In this document: positions 63,591 through 64,000 of the stretch, piece by piece
Layout: each line of letters begins with the position of its first letter
How positions within the stretch are numbered: position 1 is the first letter of the stretch
Assembly: GCA_032433765.1 (NCBI GenBank)
Contig: JAVIAB010000051.1
Coordinates: 80,678,847-80,742,846 of the forward strand
DNA from: Megaustenia siamemsis
Lineage: Eukaryota > Mollusca > Gastropoda > Stylommatophora > Ariophantidae
Length of the DNA stretch: 64,000 nt
Direction of reading: 5' to 3'
Translations under genes and position numbers: made by a program
The notes under the pieces: generated by a model
What the model saw: only the letters and a program-made list of their open reading frames with translations
The model's database searches: none
What the model was told of the DNA's origin: nothing

Positions 63591-64000
63591 ATTGAGAACA
63601 CGCAATATTACACACGGGATAAATTCAATACTTGACATAATATTAATACAATGGGTTACTGATTAAATAAATGTCATATAAGATATATAATCGCAAAGGA
63701 GTGAAGTATGATTCAGTGTTCAGTTGCAGGTCACTGCATTGAGAGAAAAAATGTGTAGATGCTTAGTCCTCTCCAGCATGTGTCTTGATTTTGTACTCTA
63801 ATAGTTCATGTAGGACTATTGCAGGAGGATGCCAACATAGCTGATTTTAATCGCAAACATAGAAGAGTTGCTTTTACAAAACGAGGATGCAATTGTTCTT
63901 TCTTAATAGTAAAGTAAAAAAGTAAGCCAAGAACTCTTATTAAACTGGAGACAAATAATAATAAATAAATATGATTAAATAGGGAAACTTCCGAGGTGAT
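63591..64000. other. No recognisable feature
   Basis: AT-rich sequence to the window end; no gene or repeat recognised. Confidence 0.35.

Noticed and set aside
1..64000. A host multi-exon gene
   Set aside because: I looked for conserved domains with splice-site-bounded frames. Apart from the weak zinc-finger stretch at 57238, all recognisable protein sequence is from mobile elements. Short exons of an unfamiliar gene could still be missed.

Overview
The window looks like repeat-rich DNA from an animal genome, most probably an invertebrate. I cannot name the species. It is AT-rich and holds no convincing host gene. Almost every recognisable coding stretch is a decayed transposable element: APE-type non-LTR retrotransposons (LINEs) of at least five lineages, a Penelope-like element with a GIY-YIG endonuclease, an IS630/Tc1/mariner transposon with wide DD83E spacing (Sailor-like), a hAT transposon, and several tRNA-derived SINE families, many with visible target-site duplications. 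There is no operon structure, ribosome binding site or other prokaryotic signal. The labels alpha, beta, gamma, delta, epsilon and zeta (LINEs) and SINE-A, SINE-B and SINE-C are mine, to link related copies.

Layout. 1-5 kb: a LINE beta fragment, a (TG)n-bearing VNTR, and a hAT element filled with a 108-bp minisatellite, then 18-bp and 36-bp arrays. 5-9 kb: SINE-A and a long decayed LINE alpha on the minus strand (endonuclease, reverse transcriptase, C-terminus). 9-14.5 kb: LINE gamma ends, LINE delta with RNase H, SINE-A. 14.7-16.2 kb: 35-bp array. 17.0-20.5 kb: a palindromic Sailor-like composite transposon. 20.6-22.9 kb: a LINE delta fragment blown up by a 28-bp array. 23-31 kb: LINE beta and alpha pieces, SINEs and a 34-bp array. 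34.3-35.9 kb: Penelope-like element with a hammerhead-like motif. 36.4-40 kb: 35-bp and 50-bp arrays. 41-53 kb: LINE alpha, zeta, beta, delta and epsilon pieces, with SINEs nested in LINEs. 53.3-55.2 kb: LINE gamma carrying a 38-bp array at its ORF end. 56.3-58.9 kb: two more arrays. 59-64 kb: LINE delta and alpha pieces and SINE-B copies.

The striking theme is that minisatellites (about 13.4 kb, roughly a fifth of the window) repeatedly lie inside transposable elements and are built from them. A 28-bp stretch of the LINE delta RNase H coding region, the last codons of the LINE gamma ORF, the 3' tail of SINE-B and the 3' UTR of LINE delta have each been amplified in tandem. Unexpanded copies of the same elements elsewhere in the window act as internal controls. 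In the LINE gamma case the unit length equals the distance between two CTTTC microhomologies, which suggests slippage or unequal exchange seeded by the element's own sequence.

Most long open reading frames here come from arrays and are not genes. The only nearly intact protein is the 352-residue Sailor-like transposase core (19108-20166, minus strand), which lacks its N-terminal DNA-binding part.
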